Shown: positions 1 to 7,723 of the stretch, piece after piece
Layout of the letters: every line of letters starts with the position of its first letter
Position numbering within the stretch: position 1 is the stretch's first letter
Notes under the pieces: generated by a model
What the model saw: only the letters and a program-made list of their open reading frames with translations
Database searches by the model: none
What the model was told of the DNA's origin: nothing
From: JBKHYJ01 sp046565505
GTDB lineage: Bacteria > Acidobacteriota > Blastocatellia > UBA7656
NCBI GenBank assembly: GCA_046565505.1
Contig: JBKHYJ010000053.1
Location: 31,073-95,072, forward strand
DNA length: 64,000 nt
Direction of reading: 5' to 3'
Program-made: the position numbers and the translations under genes

Positions 1-434
1 GTGAGGAACATCAGCCTCACCCCGCCCAGCTCCGCGATCCGCTTCGCCAGCGGGCGCGTGAACCTCGGCGAGTCAACGAGCACGTTCCCCTCGGCACGCA
101 GTATGAGGTAGCTCGACGCGCCGTAGCTAGATTCCGAGGCGAAGCCGCAGAACCGCACGTTATCATCGACAGGCTCCGGGAAGGCGGCGACGGCCGCCCT
201 GGCCTCATGACGGCCGAGCGCCCCTATCGACGCCGTGGGGCAAGTGACAAGCGCTTTGAGCGCGGCGAATTCTTCCGAGGGCGTGCGGGGCTGCCTGTGC
301 ACCACGGATTGGTCGCCCGCGTCAGAGAAAGTTTCGGGCGCTATCTGCCGGCACAGGTCGCAGTCTATACAGGTGCTATCGACGAAAAAATCCCCCGCGA
401 CGTTTCCCGCGTGCTTCAACTCGATCAATGCCAT
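1..434 (-). CDS. Ferredoxin/metallo-beta-lactamase-fold protein, N-terminal part (runs off the window)
   Basis: I translated this by eye; it has a start at 434 and no stop before the window edge, so about 144 residues are visible. Residues 1-70 look like a small ferredoxin with cysteines in CIDCDLC and later CPTASIG, the pattern of a single-cluster ferredoxin domain. From about residue 95 the sequence (VRFCGFASESSYGASSYLI, then NVLVDSPRF) looks like the beginning of a metallo-beta-lactamase fold; the HxHxDH metal motif would lie outside the window. Ferredoxin/MBL fusions of this layout are known, but their substrate is not. It starts 79 bp downstream of aroF on the same strand and may be the last gene of the Phe-controlled operon. 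The family call is inference from a partial sequence. Confidence 0.7.
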   Translation of the reverse strand, partial: MALIELKHAGNVAGDFFVDSTCIDCDLCRQIAPETFSDAGDQSVVHRQPRTPSEEFAALKALVTCPTASIGALGRHEARAAVAAFPEPVDDNVRFCGFASESSYGASSYLILRAEGNVLVDSPRFTRPLAKRIAELGGVRLMFL

Positions 435-513
435 ACCTAAAGTATAAAGTCGTACGCACCGGGCCGCCAGCCGGAACTAGCCGAACGCCCTCGGCGGCCG
501 CGCGATTCACCCT

Positions 514-1533
514 TCAATTCAAATACTTTGATTCCATGCGGACGTACTGGCTCAACTCGTCCATGATGTCGGCGAACATCGGGAGCGTGACCGACTGCGG
601 GCCATCCGACCATGCCTCTTGCGGCCGCGGGTGCACCTCGATAATCAGCCCGTCCGCGCCGATGGCCACGGACGCCTTCGCGAGCGGGCGTATGAGGGTG
701 CGGCGGCCGCTTCCATGCGAGGGGTCCACTATGACGGGCAGGTGGCTCAACTCGTTGAGGACGGGGACGGCCGACAGGTCCAGGGTGTTGCGCGTCTCGG
801 TCTCGAAAGTGCGGATGCCGCGCTCACACAGGATTATTTGATTGTTGCCGTGCGACGCGATGTACTCGGCCGACAGCAGAAGCTCTTTGATGGTCGAACT
901 CATCCCGCGCTTGAGCAGTACGGGCCGCCCGGCGCCGCCGAGCCGCTTAAGCAGGGCGAAGTTCTGCATGTTGCGCGCGCCCACCTGTAGGATGTCCGCG
1001 TATTCGGCGACGACCTCCGTGTCTTCGGTGGTCACGACTTCGGTGACTATCTTCAGCCCCGTGCGCTCGCGCGCCTCCGCGAGCAGCTTGAGGCCCTCTA
1101 TCTCGAGCCCCTGAAAATCATAAGGCGAAGTGCGCGGCTTGTAAGCCCCGCCGCGCAGCACCTGCGCGCCCGCGCGCTTGACCGCGTCGGCAGTTTCCAT
1201 CAACTGCTCGCGCGTCTCGACGGAGCATGGCCCGGCCATCACAACGAACCGCGACCCGCCTATCTCCAGGTCGCCGGCCCGCACGATGGTCTTCTGCGGC
1301 TGTAGCTCGCGGCTCACGATCTTGTAAGGCTTCAGTATAGGGACCACGTCCTCGACGCCCGGGGCGGACCGGAGGTTTTGCAGGTGGTCCTTGTTGCTGC
1401 CGTGTCCGACGGCCCCGATGACTACGCGCTCCTCGCCATGAATCACGTGCGGTTTGTAGCCGTAACGGCGAATGCTTTCGCAAACGTCGTTGATCTCTTG
1501 CTCAGTCGCGTCAGATTTCATTGCTATGATCAT
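514..1533 (-). CDS. aroF: 3-deoxy-7-phosphoheptulonate (DAHP) synthase, type I beta
   Basis: It condenses phosphoenolpyruvate and erythrose 4-phosphate, the first step of the shikimate pathway, in the cytoplasm. Residues 1-70 form the small ferredoxin-like regulatory domain of the beta subtype; the TIM barrel follows with GPCSVETREQ, RGGAYKPRTSPYDFQG, ARNMQNF, CERGIRTFE and VDPSHGSGRR, which are the phosphate and metal-binding segments of this family. Length (339 residues) is typical. Two in-frame ATGs lie close together (1539 and 1533); the GGGGG ribosome site sits one base before the first and seven before the second, so I prefer 1533. It lies 72 bp after pheA. The pairing with pheA and the upstream Phe attenuator suggest a phenylalanine-directed isozyme. 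Confidence 0.95.
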   Translation of the reverse strand: MIIAMKSDATEQEINDVCESIRRYGYKPHVIHGEERVVIGAVGHGSNKDHLQNLRSAPGVEDVVPILKPYKIVSRELQPQKTIVRAGDLEIGGSRFVVMAGPCSVETREQLMETADAVKRAGAQVLRGGAYKPRTSPYDFQGLEIEGLKLLAEARERTGLKIVTEVVTTEDTEVVAEYADILQVGARNMQNFALLKRLGGAGRPVLLKRGMSSTIKELLLSAEYIASHGNNQIILCERGIRTFETETRNTLDLSAVPVLNELSHLPVIVDPSHGSGRRTLIRPLAKASVAIGADGLIIEVHPRPQEAWSDGPQSVTLPMFADIMDELSQYVRMESKYLN

Positions 1534-1610
1534 TGTCATTCCCCCTTAACAAGCGATGAAGGGTGAGCCGGATAATCCCGGATTCGAGCCCTCGAACTAT
1601 CGCCCGGCGC

Positions 1611-2462
1611 TCACCCCTTAGTAGGATAGCTGCCCAGCACGCGAATGCTTTCGGCCATCTCGGCGAGGTGCGCGACGGCGCGCTCGACATGCGGGTCGCG
1701 CCTGTCGCCTATCAGGTCCAGGTAAAACGAATACTCCCACGGGCGGCCTTCGATAGGCCTGGACTCTATCTTGGTTAGATCGATGTCACGCAGGGCGAAT
1801 GCCGCGAGCGAGCGGAATAGCGCGCCGGGCCGGTTAGCCACTCGGAACACGATGCTCGTTTTCCGCATGCCGCCGGCGGTCGGCGTAACAGCGGGCGCGT
1901 CGTCCGCCCGCGCGAGCAGGAGGAAGCGCGTGAAATTCTTCGCGTTGTCTTCGATCGCTTCCGCGACGATGTGCGCGCCATAGACTCTGGCAGCCGTCGC
2001 CCCCGCTATGGCCGCCTCGTCCGCGCGATCATTCTCGACGACCATTTTGACGCTGCCCGCCGTGTCATAAGCGGGCGCGACTTCGAGCTGCGGGTTCCCG
2101 CGCAGGAATCGCTCGCACTGGGCCAGCGCGACCGGGTGTGAATATACCTTGCGTATCTCCGCCAGCGTCACGGGGCGCGGGGCGATCAGGTTGTGAACTA
2201 TCCTGACGTTGGCCTCGCCTATGATTGTGAGATTGTGCTCTACCAGCAAATCGTAGTTCTTATGGATCGAGCCGGCGAGGCTATTTTCGATTGGCACGGC
2301 CGCGCAGCGGGCGACGCCCGACGACACTGATTTGAACATGTCGTCGAACGTGCGGTTCGGGAGCGTGTCTATTTCCGAACCCAGCAGCTCGCGCGCCGCG
2401 TCTTCGCTGAAGGCGCCGCGCTCGCCCTGGTACGCCACGGTTATTCGTCCCCGGCCCGTCAT
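1611..2462 (-). CDS. pheA: Prephenate dehydratase with ACT domain
   Basis: It converts prephenate to phenylpyruvate, the committed step to phenylalanine. The N-terminal catalytic domain begins VAYQGERGAFSEDAA and contains the family TRF motif (NFTRFLLLAR, about residue 175). The C-terminal ACT domain carries the ESRP motif (KIESRPIEGRPWEY) that binds phenylalanine for feedback inhibition. There is no chorismate mutase domain, so this is the monofunctional form. The start at 2462 gives an ATGA overlap with the stop of the upstream DJ-1/PfpI gene, indicating translational coupling; the longer open frame to 2498 would only add a Gly-rich tail and is rejected. Control is probably at two levels: the upstream attenuator and the ACT domain. 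Confidence 0.95.
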   Translation of the reverse strand: MTGRGRITVAYQGERGAFSEDAARELLGSEIDTLPNRTFDDMFKSVSSGVARCAAVPIENSLAGSIHKNYDLLVEHNLTIIGEANVRIVHNLIAPRPVTLAEIRKVYSHPVALAQCERFLRGNPQLEVAPAYDTAGSVKMVVENDRADEAAIAGATAARVYGAHIVAEAIEDNAKNFTRFLLLARADDAPAVTPTAGGMRKTSIVFRVANRPGALFRSLAAFALRDIDLTKIESRPIEGRPWEYSFYLDLIGDRRDPHVERAVAHLAEMAESIRVLGSYPTKG

Positions 2463-3064
2463 CGGTCCGCCCCCGCCAGCCCCGGCTCCCCTACCCACAC
2501 GCCGTGCTTAAAGAGGTTCCACCAGATTTCGGCATCCCTCTCGCCGTACAGCCCGAGCCGGTTTATGACTTCGCGCGCGAATTCCACGCTGCCGACCCCG
2601 CTCGCCGTGATTATGTTGTTGTCGGTGACGGCGAGGGCGTCCACGTAGAATTCGTCCCCCTTATAATCGCCGAGCATCTCTTTAAGGTATGGCAGCGAAT
2701 TACTCGTGTGACGGGCATCGTTCAGCAGCCCGGCCCTACCGAGGCCCAGCGTCGCCCCGCATATCGCCGCCACCGTCACGTGTTCCGCGTGCAGTCGCCC
2801 GAAAAGCGCAGTGATCCTTCCATTCGCCTCTCGCTCCCACATGTCGCCGCCCGGCGCTATGAAGATGCAGGCCTGTAGCGCGTCCACATCTTCAATTATG
2901 GCGTCGGGGATTATCCTTACCCCCGCCATGGTCGTGACGGGTTCCGCCGACAGCCCCACCGTTATTACGTCGATGTCGTCTTTCTTGTTTATCTCGCACA
3001 GGGCCAGGGCGGCTTCCCAGTCGGCGAGCCCGTCAAAGACCAGCAGGTATGCCTTTCTTCTCAT
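2459..3064 (-). CDS. DJ-1/PfpI family protein, first gene of the Phe operon
   Basis: This 201-residue protein has the DJ-1/PfpI fold: an N-terminal strand KAYLLVFDGLADWE, an acidic residue in that segment, and the nucleophile elbow AAICGATLGL with the cysteine at about residue 112. Members include deglycase-like chaperones, peptidases and amidotransferase-like enzymes; the sequence alone does not say which. Known biochemistry of phenylalanine synthesis does not need such a protein, so its position directly behind the attenuator and overlapping pheA by four bases is notable. It could act on a reactive carbonyl compound of the pathway such as phenylpyruvate, but that is speculation. Start at 3064 lies 12 bases past the attenuator U-tract. 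Confidence 0.85.
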   Translation of the reverse strand: MRRKAYLLVFDGLADWEAALALCEINKKDDIDVITVGLSAEPVTTMAGVRIIPDAIIEDVDALQACIFIAPGGDMWEREANGRITALFGRLHAEHVTVAAICGATLGLGRAGLLNDARHTSNSLPYLKEMLGDYKGDEFYVDALAVTDNNIITASGVGSVEFAREVINRLGLYGERDAEIWWNLFKHGVWVGEPGLAGADR

Positions 3065-3075
3065 CGTTCTTCACC

Positions 3076-3120
3076 CCAAAAAAACTCAAAGCCCGCTCTT
3101 CTGTCCGAGAGGAGCGGGCT
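3076..3120 (-). terminator. Attenuator terminator hairpin of the Phe operon
   Basis: Read on the minus strand, AGCCCGCTC (3120-3112) pairs perfectly with GAGCGGGCT (3098-3090). After a C/A mismatch the stem continues with TCT/AGA closing a five-base loop. It is followed by TTTGAG and a run of seven T (3084-3078). This is a canonical intrinsic terminator, but it lies between the Phe-rich leader peptide and the first structural gene, ending just upstream of the start at 3064, so it acts as an attenuator rather than an operon end. Confidence 0.9.
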
Positions 3121-3147
3121 TCAAAAAACTTCGCGATTCGTTCCGGC

Positions 3148-3288
3148 CTAGACCATCGCGCCCCCCGCTCCGTTTGCGGCGCTGAAGCTAAAGAAGCTAA
3201 AAGCGAAGCAGGATTCTTCCGGGCCGCGGGCGATTACCGCGCCGTGTGCGGTTGGATTAGTTGCTGGTCGTAGCGCGCCGCTCGTCAT
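3148..3288 (-). CDS. pheL: Phenylalanine leader peptide (attenuator ORF)
   Basis: A 46-residue reading frame runs from ATG at 3288 to TAG at 3148 on the minus strand. Residues 27-36 read CFAFSFFSFS: five phenylalanine codons in eight positions (residues 28-35), far above chance. It lies about 30 bases after the predicted transcription start and ahead of the attenuator terminator, the classical place for a leader peptide that senses charged tRNA-Phe. The likely ribosome site GAAGGAG (3310-3304) is about 15 bases from the ATG, longer than usual, which is the weakest point. The name pheL is by function; I cannot claim homology to the enterobacterial leader. Confidence 0.8.
   Translation of the reverse strand: MTSGALRPATNPTAHGAVIARGPEESCFAFSFFSFSAANGAGGAMV
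3164..3171 (-). promoter_or_regulatory. Antiterminator segment of the Phe attenuator
   Basis: On the minus strand this is GGAGCGGG, the exact complement of CCCGCTCC (3118-3111) in the 5' arm of the terminator. Pairing of the two would destroy the terminator. The same segment lies in the loop of an alternative hairpin, GCGCC (3183-3179) with GGCGC (3162-3158), which would free the terminator arm. A ribosome stalled at the Phe codons (about 3207-3184) would cover the 5' arm of that protecting hairpin. All four elements of a classical attenuation switch are therefore present in the expected order. Confidence 0.75.
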
Positions 3289-3324
3289 CTTTTGTATCTA
3301 CCACTCCTTCAAAGCTTGGCGGGC

Positions 3325-3353
3325 ATTATCCGCGAATTGGCTTGACGTGTCAA
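3325..3353 (-). promoter_or_regulatory. Promoter of the Phe operon
   Basis: On the minus strand the -35 box is TTGACA (3353-3348), followed by a 17-base spacer and the -10 box GATAAT (3330-3325). This is a near-consensus housekeeping promoter. Transcription would begin near 3318, some 30 bases before the leader peptide start. A 14-bp perfect palindrome CTTGACACGTCAAG (3341-3354) covers the -35 box and could be an operator. Confidence 0.8.
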
Positions 3354-3524
3354 GCGGCGGTTTTGATAGCCCCCCGAAGGCGTTCGGCCCGACCGGAAGC
3401 GGCCGCAGCAGCTTCATATCCGGCTGCACCGCCACCGGAATTTCGAGCGAAAGAAGCCCATAAGCTTCATGCTTACCCTTCTTTAAGGTCATTCGCGGCA
3501 GTTGAATGACTGCTCGTTCGCGGC

Positions 3525-3549
3525 GAGGCGCGGCGTAAGCCCGCGCCTC
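3525..3549 (-). terminator. GC-rich hairpin downstream of the 3588-3980 gene
   Basis: GAGGCGCGG (3525-3533) and CCGCGCCTC (3541-3549) form a perfect 9-bp stem with a seven-base loop. It lies 39 bp past the stop codon at 3588 on the minus strand. No T-tract follows, so termination efficiency is uncertain. Apart from this and the Phe promoter I see nothing convincing between 3354 and 3587. Confidence 0.4.
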
Positions 3550-3587
3550 TCGACATGCATTTCTAAAACCTATTCGCTCCCGGCATG

Positions 3588-3980
3588 CTAGTGCCAGGAG
3601 AGGGTGCTCGCGTCTTCGCTTCGAGGGGTCACTCTCCGCTCCTTCAGATTGACCCCCCACGAGGCCGTGTGCTTGCCGCCCTCGTCCGCGTAGCTGAACT
3701 CGACCGCCATCGGCAGGTCCGGGTCGGCAGACTCGGCGGCCCGCCAGCCTTCTATCTCGACCTGCTCGCCCTGGTTCCTGCGGTTATAGATCGTCGAGTA
3801 AAGGTACTGCTGCACGGTGAAATTTTCTTTGCGCGAATTGCTCTCGCGCACCATGCGGATGGCCCTCTCGGCTTCGGTCTGAAAGCGGTCGCTTATCAGC
3901 ACCGCCGCGTCCACTGTGATTATGAACAGCGGGAGGTAGAGCAGCGCGATCCTCGGCCAGTTATTCGACAACCATCTCAT
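3588..3980 (-). CDS. Small membrane-anchored protein of unknown function
   Basis: This 130-residue protein begins MRWLSNNWPRIALLYLPLF, giving one N-terminal transmembrane segment (about residues 8-30). A polar, probably extracytoplasmic domain follows, with RFQTEAERAIRMV and a Gln/Tyr-rich stretch QQYLYSTIYNRR. I chose the ATG at 3980 because the longer frame to 4091 is low-complexity and would overlap the next gene upstream (4027-4203). I do not recognise the family. The next gene upstream on the same strand also encodes a small single-span protein, so the two may be co-transcribed. Confidence 0.6.
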   Translation of the reverse strand: MRWLSNNWPRIALLYLPLFIITVDAAVLISDRFQTEAERAIRMVRESNSRKENFTVQQYLYSTIYNRRNQGEQVEIEGWRAAESADPDLPMAVEFSYADEGGKHTASWGVNLKERRVTPRSEDASTLSWH

Positions 3981-4026
3981 GTCCGGGTGATTATAATTTA
4001 GAGGCCGGCTCCTGCCGCAAGCCCGT

Positions 4027-4203
4027 TCAATCTTCCGCGTCCCGCCGGATGATCGCGTCGCACCTGGGACACTGTTCGTCGGGCGCGTCAATAGATACCG
4101 TGTAACCGCAGGCCAAGCAGGCCCGCTGATTGATCCGCCTCTCTATTTTGCAGTAGGCAACCAACAACGCCCCCCCTATCAGAATCGCTATGATAATAGA
4201 CAT
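4027..4203 (-). CDS. Small membrane protein with C-terminal zinc ribbon
   Basis: A 58-residue protein from the ATG at 4203: MSIIIAILIGGALLVAYCKI is a single transmembrane helix, followed by CLACGYTVS and CPRCDAI, two CxxC knuckles that would bind one zinc ion. The cytoplasmic or periplasmic side cannot be told. Membrane-tethered zinc ribbons of this size are common in this genome (see 11636 and 12166), but here the order is membrane first, ribbon last. The longer frame to 4236 adds an Arg-rich start with no improvement. Function unknown. Confidence 0.6.
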   Translation of the reverse strand: MSIIIAILIGGALLVAYCKIERRINQRACLACGYTVSIDAPDEQCPRCDAIIRRDAED

Positions 4204-4337
4204 GCTGAGTGGTCTCGTCCTCCGCCGTCCGTTCATTCGGGGCCGAGGGATTCAAACAGGGTGTGTGGGATGGGCCAGAGGGGGAGCGCCGCGCGCCCCG
4301 GCCGCCCCGCAGGCCCCGCGTTAATCACACGCGGCCG

Positions 4338-5462
4338 CTACGCCCCGGCCTTCGCCTGCGCCATGCGCAAGTTTTCATTCAACTGCGAGTCGCGGCGCAC
4401 GCGCCATATCTTGCTGTCGAGGTAATAATGAATGAACGCGCCCCCCCAGATGAAGGCCATCCAGAAACTGTCCGGCTGTACGACCGTGTAGTGCGGGACA
4501 TGGTAGACGACGCCGAAAAGGATCGCGAACCCGATATAGCTCCAGACGCTTTTGCTTATGGTCGAAGCGGCCCCGTATTTCGCCGCCCCCGCGCGGGCGT
4601 ATTTATTCCGGTTATGGAACCAGATTATCCTGTGGTACTGGATGTTGTGGTAAATAGTCAGAGTCGCGACCGCCGCGAGCGTGCCGGCCGAGGCCGGCTG
4701 TATGGGCTCCAGCAGCCGCAGCACAACCCAGTGCATGGGAACGCATGCCGCCAGCAGAAGCAGCTTGGGCATGTTTATGGGCAGCTTGTGGTATAGCCTG
4801 TGGGCCTGCCTGCCCGCGAACAACCCGAGCGAGATTATGAAGGCGGAAAAGACGAGCGTCTCGACCCACCAGACCGGGCCCGAGCCGGCCGAAACCCCCA
4901 TGCCATCGAGCCGCTCTTTCGCCGCGTAGCTGTGGCCCAGGAACCGGACGAACGGGTAGGTCATCCCTACCAGCAGGAACGCGCGGTCTACGAGGTTATC
5001 TACCTCTTCGAGGTCGCTGTTCTTCTTCTTGTATAAGATCATGAACCCGTAGTGTTGCTTCACCAGGTGGTAGTAAGCCCAGAGCGACGCGAAGAAAAAG
5101 AAGAGCGGCCCCAGCGCGCTAGTGCCGAGCAGCGCGTCGGCCAGCAGCATGGCCGGGCCCAGCAGGAAGAGCGACAGGCTGCCGTAAAGCAGCCTCGCGC
5201 GTTTCTGCCGCTCCTCGCGGTCCGCGTAGGTCCTCGATATCGTGCCGAAGACATGCGGCCCGTCGAACCCTAAAGCCCACACCCAGGTCACTATCATCAC
5301 GGACAGCCCGAATTTTACGAGCGCCAGGTTCGCCGCCAGGAATGCGTAACTCGTGACGACGCTGCCGATGAACCAGATGAGGTCGTCCCTCTTATTGATG
5401 ATCCAGCCCTGTGCGATTAAATCCCGTTTGCCCTCACTCACAGCGACAGCAGCCGAGGCCAT
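4338..5462 (-). CDS. Polytopic membrane protein with conserved His motifs, function unknown
   Basis: A 374-residue integral membrane protein with roughly eight hydrophobic segments. Several histidine-containing motifs sit at or near membrane boundaries: DGPHVFGTISRTYAD (about residue 68), HLVKQHYGF, MHWVVLR, YHNIQYHRIIWFHNRNKY and FIHYYLDSKIWRVRRD close to the C terminus. Clustered histidines of this sort often mark a membrane-embedded metal centre, as in desaturases or carotenoid-cleaving enzymes, but I cannot assign this protein to either. It stands alone between a small zinc-ribbon gene and the E1 gene. Start chosen at 5462 (MASAAVAVSEGK); a GGAGA ribosome site precedes it. Confidence 0.7.
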   Translation of the reverse strand: MASAAVAVSEGKRDLIAQGWIINKRDDLIWFIGSVVTSYAFLAANLALVKFGLSVMIVTWVWALGFDGPHVFGTISRTYADREERQKRARLLYGSLSLFLLGPAMLLADALLGTSALGPLFFFFASLWAYYHLVKQHYGFMILYKKKNSDLEEVDNLVDRAFLLVGMTYPFVRFLGHSYAAKERLDGMGVSAGSGPVWWVETLVFSAFIISLGLFAGRQAHRLYHKLPINMPKLLLLAACVPMHWVVLRLLEPIQPASAGTLAAVATLTIYHNIQYHRIIWFHNRNKYARAGAAKYGAASTISKSVWSYIGFAILFGVVYHVPHYTVVQPDSFWMAFIWGGAFIHYYLDSKIWRVRRDSQLNENLRMAQAKAGA

Positions 5463-5602
5463 ACGGTCATCTCCTTTCCGCGCGACGCACGATAAATCTT
5501 ACGGCCCTCCGCGCCGGGCGATGCCGCCGGCCGCAAACACGCAGCCTATGGGCGCGGAGTGATGGCGATGAGTTAAAAAATACGCTCCGCCCCGCCGCCC
5601 GG

Positions 5603-7723
5603 CTAATAGCGCGCGAGGCCCCTGACGCACGACAGAATGTCATCGACCTGAGGAAGAATCTCGTCTTCGAGGTCCGGGTGGTACGCCACGAAGGTGTCGA
5701 GCGCCGCGACGCGCTTGACGGGGCCGTCCAGGTATTCAAACAGGCCGTCCGCTATGCGCGCGGCTATTTCTGCCCCATACCCCCAGCTCTCCGCGTCCTC
5801 GTGGACGACTATGACTTTACCTGTCTTTGCGACCGATTCGCTGATGGTTTCCCAGTCGAAAGGGTTGAGGCTGCGCAGGTCAACCACCTCGACGCTGACG
5901 CCATGCTCTTCTTCGGCCTTCTTGGCCGCGACGAGCGAGCGGTAAACGGTCGCGCCATAAGTGATGATCGAAACGTCGGAGCCTCCGCGCACCACCTTCG
6001 CCTTGCCGAGCGGGACCATGTAATCGGGCCCCGGGTATGCGCCCTTGTTGTGCGTCTGCCGGTAGAGGTGCTTGTGCTCCAGGAACATCACAGGGTCGTC
6101 GCAGCGGATGGCCGTGCGGAGCAACCCGTTGGCGTCCAGCGCGTTCGACGGCATCACGACGCGCATGCCCGGCGTGTGTGTGAACATCACTTCGCTGCAC
6201 TGGCTGTGGTAGATCGCTCCGCCTTTGAGGTAGCCGCCCGTCGCCACGCGGATGACCATGGGGCACTTGAAATTATTATTCGAGCGCCAGCGCATCAGCG
6301 GCACCTCGTTCCTGAGCTGCTGCATCGCGGGCCAGATGTAGTCGAAGAACTGAATCTCGGGCACGGGCTTCAGGCCGCGCGTCGCCAGCCCGACCGCGCG
6401 GCCGATGATGTTAGCCTCCGCGAGCGGCGAGTTGAACACGCGCGCGCCGCCGAAACGGCGCTGAAGGTTGAAAGTCACCTTGAATACCCCGCCCTTGCCC
6501 TTGACCGTCTCCAGGTATTGCTCGCGGCTGCAATCGGCTATGTCTTCGCCGAACACGACTATGCGCTCGTCGCGCGCCATCTCGTCGTGCAGGCATGCGT
6601 TAATCAAATCGAGCATCGTCTTCTGGTCGCCTTCGGCGGGCGCGGCCGACTCGGTGTCGAACTTCCCTGACGCCGGGTCAACGTCGGGCGAGTAGACGTA
6701 AAGCGTGGCGGTATCTTTAGCGGGCGTGCGTGCGGACGTGGCCTCCTCGGCCGCGCGGTTCACCTCTTCATCGACCTCGCCGGCTATGCGTTTGATCTCG
6801 TCTTCGGTCGCCAGGCCCTCGTCGATCAGGTAAGTCGCGAACGTGCGCGTCGGGTCGCGCTGCGCCTCGGCGTCCCGCTCGTCCTGCGGGCGGTACAGTT
6901 TCTCGTCGTCGGAGAGTGAGTGCGAGTATGGCCTTATCACCTGCGCATGCACGAGCGCGGGCCCGCGCCTGTCGCGGCAGTACGCGACCGCCCTCTGTAT
7001 GGCGTCGTAACTGGCGAGCGGGTCGCAGCCGTCGACCTCCTCGATCAGGAGGTCCGGGTATCCCGAGACCAGCCTCGATATGCTGCCGCCCGCCGTCTGC
7101 ACCTCGACCGGGACGGAGATAGCGTAGCCATTGTCTTCGATCAGGTAAAGCACGGGCAGCTTCAGGTTGCACGCCGTGTTGAGCGACTCGAAAAACTCGC
7201 CCTCGCTCGTGGTCCCCTCGCCCGCCGACACGTAAACGATGGAGTCCGGCTTATAGCCCGCCACCAGCGTCTCGGGCTCGCCTATTAGCTCCGCGCGGTA
7301 AGCCGCCTCCGCGCAGCCGACCGCCTGTAGGAATTGCGTGCCCGTCGGCGACGATTGCGAAACTATGTTGAGCCTTTTATGCCCCCAGTGGCTCGGCATC
7401 TGCCGCCCGCCGGAGTTCGGGTCGTCGGCCGCGCCGGCCGCCTCCATGAGTATCTCCGCGGGCGTCATCCCCAGCGCGACGCACAGCGCGCGGTCGCGGT
7501 AGTAAGGGTAGAACCAGTCGTAGCCCGGCTTCATCGCCAGGGCCGCCGCCACCAGCACGGCCTCATGCCCCGCGCCCGAAATCTGGAAGTAGATCCTGTT
7601 CTGAGCCTTGAGTTGAATCTCTTTATCGTCCAGCCGCCGCGACGTGTACATCAGGCGATAAATCTTTAGCATCGTGTCGCGGTCAAGCCCGTGATATTTT
7701 TCGACCTGCGTTTGGACCGCCAT
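5603..7723 (-). CDS. Fused alpha-beta E1 component of a 2-oxoacid dehydrogenase complex
   Basis: One 706-residue chain carries both subunits of a thiamine-diphosphate E1 enzyme that decarboxylates a 2-oxoacid and passes the acyl group to lipoylated E2. The alpha half (about 1-350) has the diphosphate motif SAGEGTTSEGEFFESL ending in EDNGYAIS. The beta half (about 385-706) has FGEDIADCSREQYLETVKGK, QFFDYIWPAMQQL, FLEHKHLYRQ and a C-terminal transketolase domain. The true start is the ATG at 7723; the frame further upstream only translates an intergenic repeat. No E2 or E3 lies beside it, so it probably shares those encoded at 46395-51578. A branched-chain or acetyl/propionyl substrate is possible; specificity cannot be read from the sequence. 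The separate E1 pair at 48019-50089 makes this a second E1. Confidence 0.9.
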   Translation of the reverse strand: MAVQTQVEKYHGLDRDTMLKIYRLMYTSRRLDDKEIQLKAQNRIYFQISGAGHEAVLVAAALAMKPGYDWFYPYYRDRALCVALGMTPAEILMEAAGAADDPNSGGRQMPSHWGHKRLNIVSQSSPTGTQFLQAVGCAEAAYRAELIGEPETLVAGYKPDSIVYVSAGEGTTSEGEFFESLNTACNLKLPVLYLIEDNGYAISVPVEVQTAGGSISRLVSGYPDLLIEEVDGCDPLASYDAIQRAVAYCRDRRGPALVHAQVIRPYSHSLSDDEKLYRPQDERDAEAQRDPTRTFATYLIDEGLATEDEIKRIAGEVDEEVNRAAEEATSARTPAKDTATLYVYSPDVDPASGKFDTESAAPAEGDQKTMLDLINACLHDEMARDERIVVFGEDIADCSREQYLETVKGKGGVFKVTFNLQRRFGGARVFNSPLAEANIIGRAVGLATRGLKPVPEIQFFDYIWPAMQQLRNEVPLMRWRSNNNFKCPMVIRVATGGYLKGGAIYHSQCSEVMFTHTPGMRVVMPSNALDANGLLRTAIRCDDPVMFLEHKHLYRQTHNKGAYPGPDYMVPLGKAKVVRGGSDVSIITYGATVYRSLVAAKKAEEEHGVSVEVVDLRSLNPFDWETISESVAKTGKVIVVHEDAESWGYGAEIAARIADGLFEYLDGPVKRVAALDTFVAYHPDLEDEILPQVDDILSCVRGLARY

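Noticed and set aside
3298..3660. 120-residue minus-strand frame
   Set aside because: It runs through the near-consensus Phe-operon promoter and overlaps the end of the gene at 3588; no motif.
5411..6670. 419-residue frame opposite the fused E1 gene
   Set aside because: It is the antisense of a clear enzyme; composition (Arg/Val/Asp-rich, no motif) is typical of a GC-rich shadow frame.
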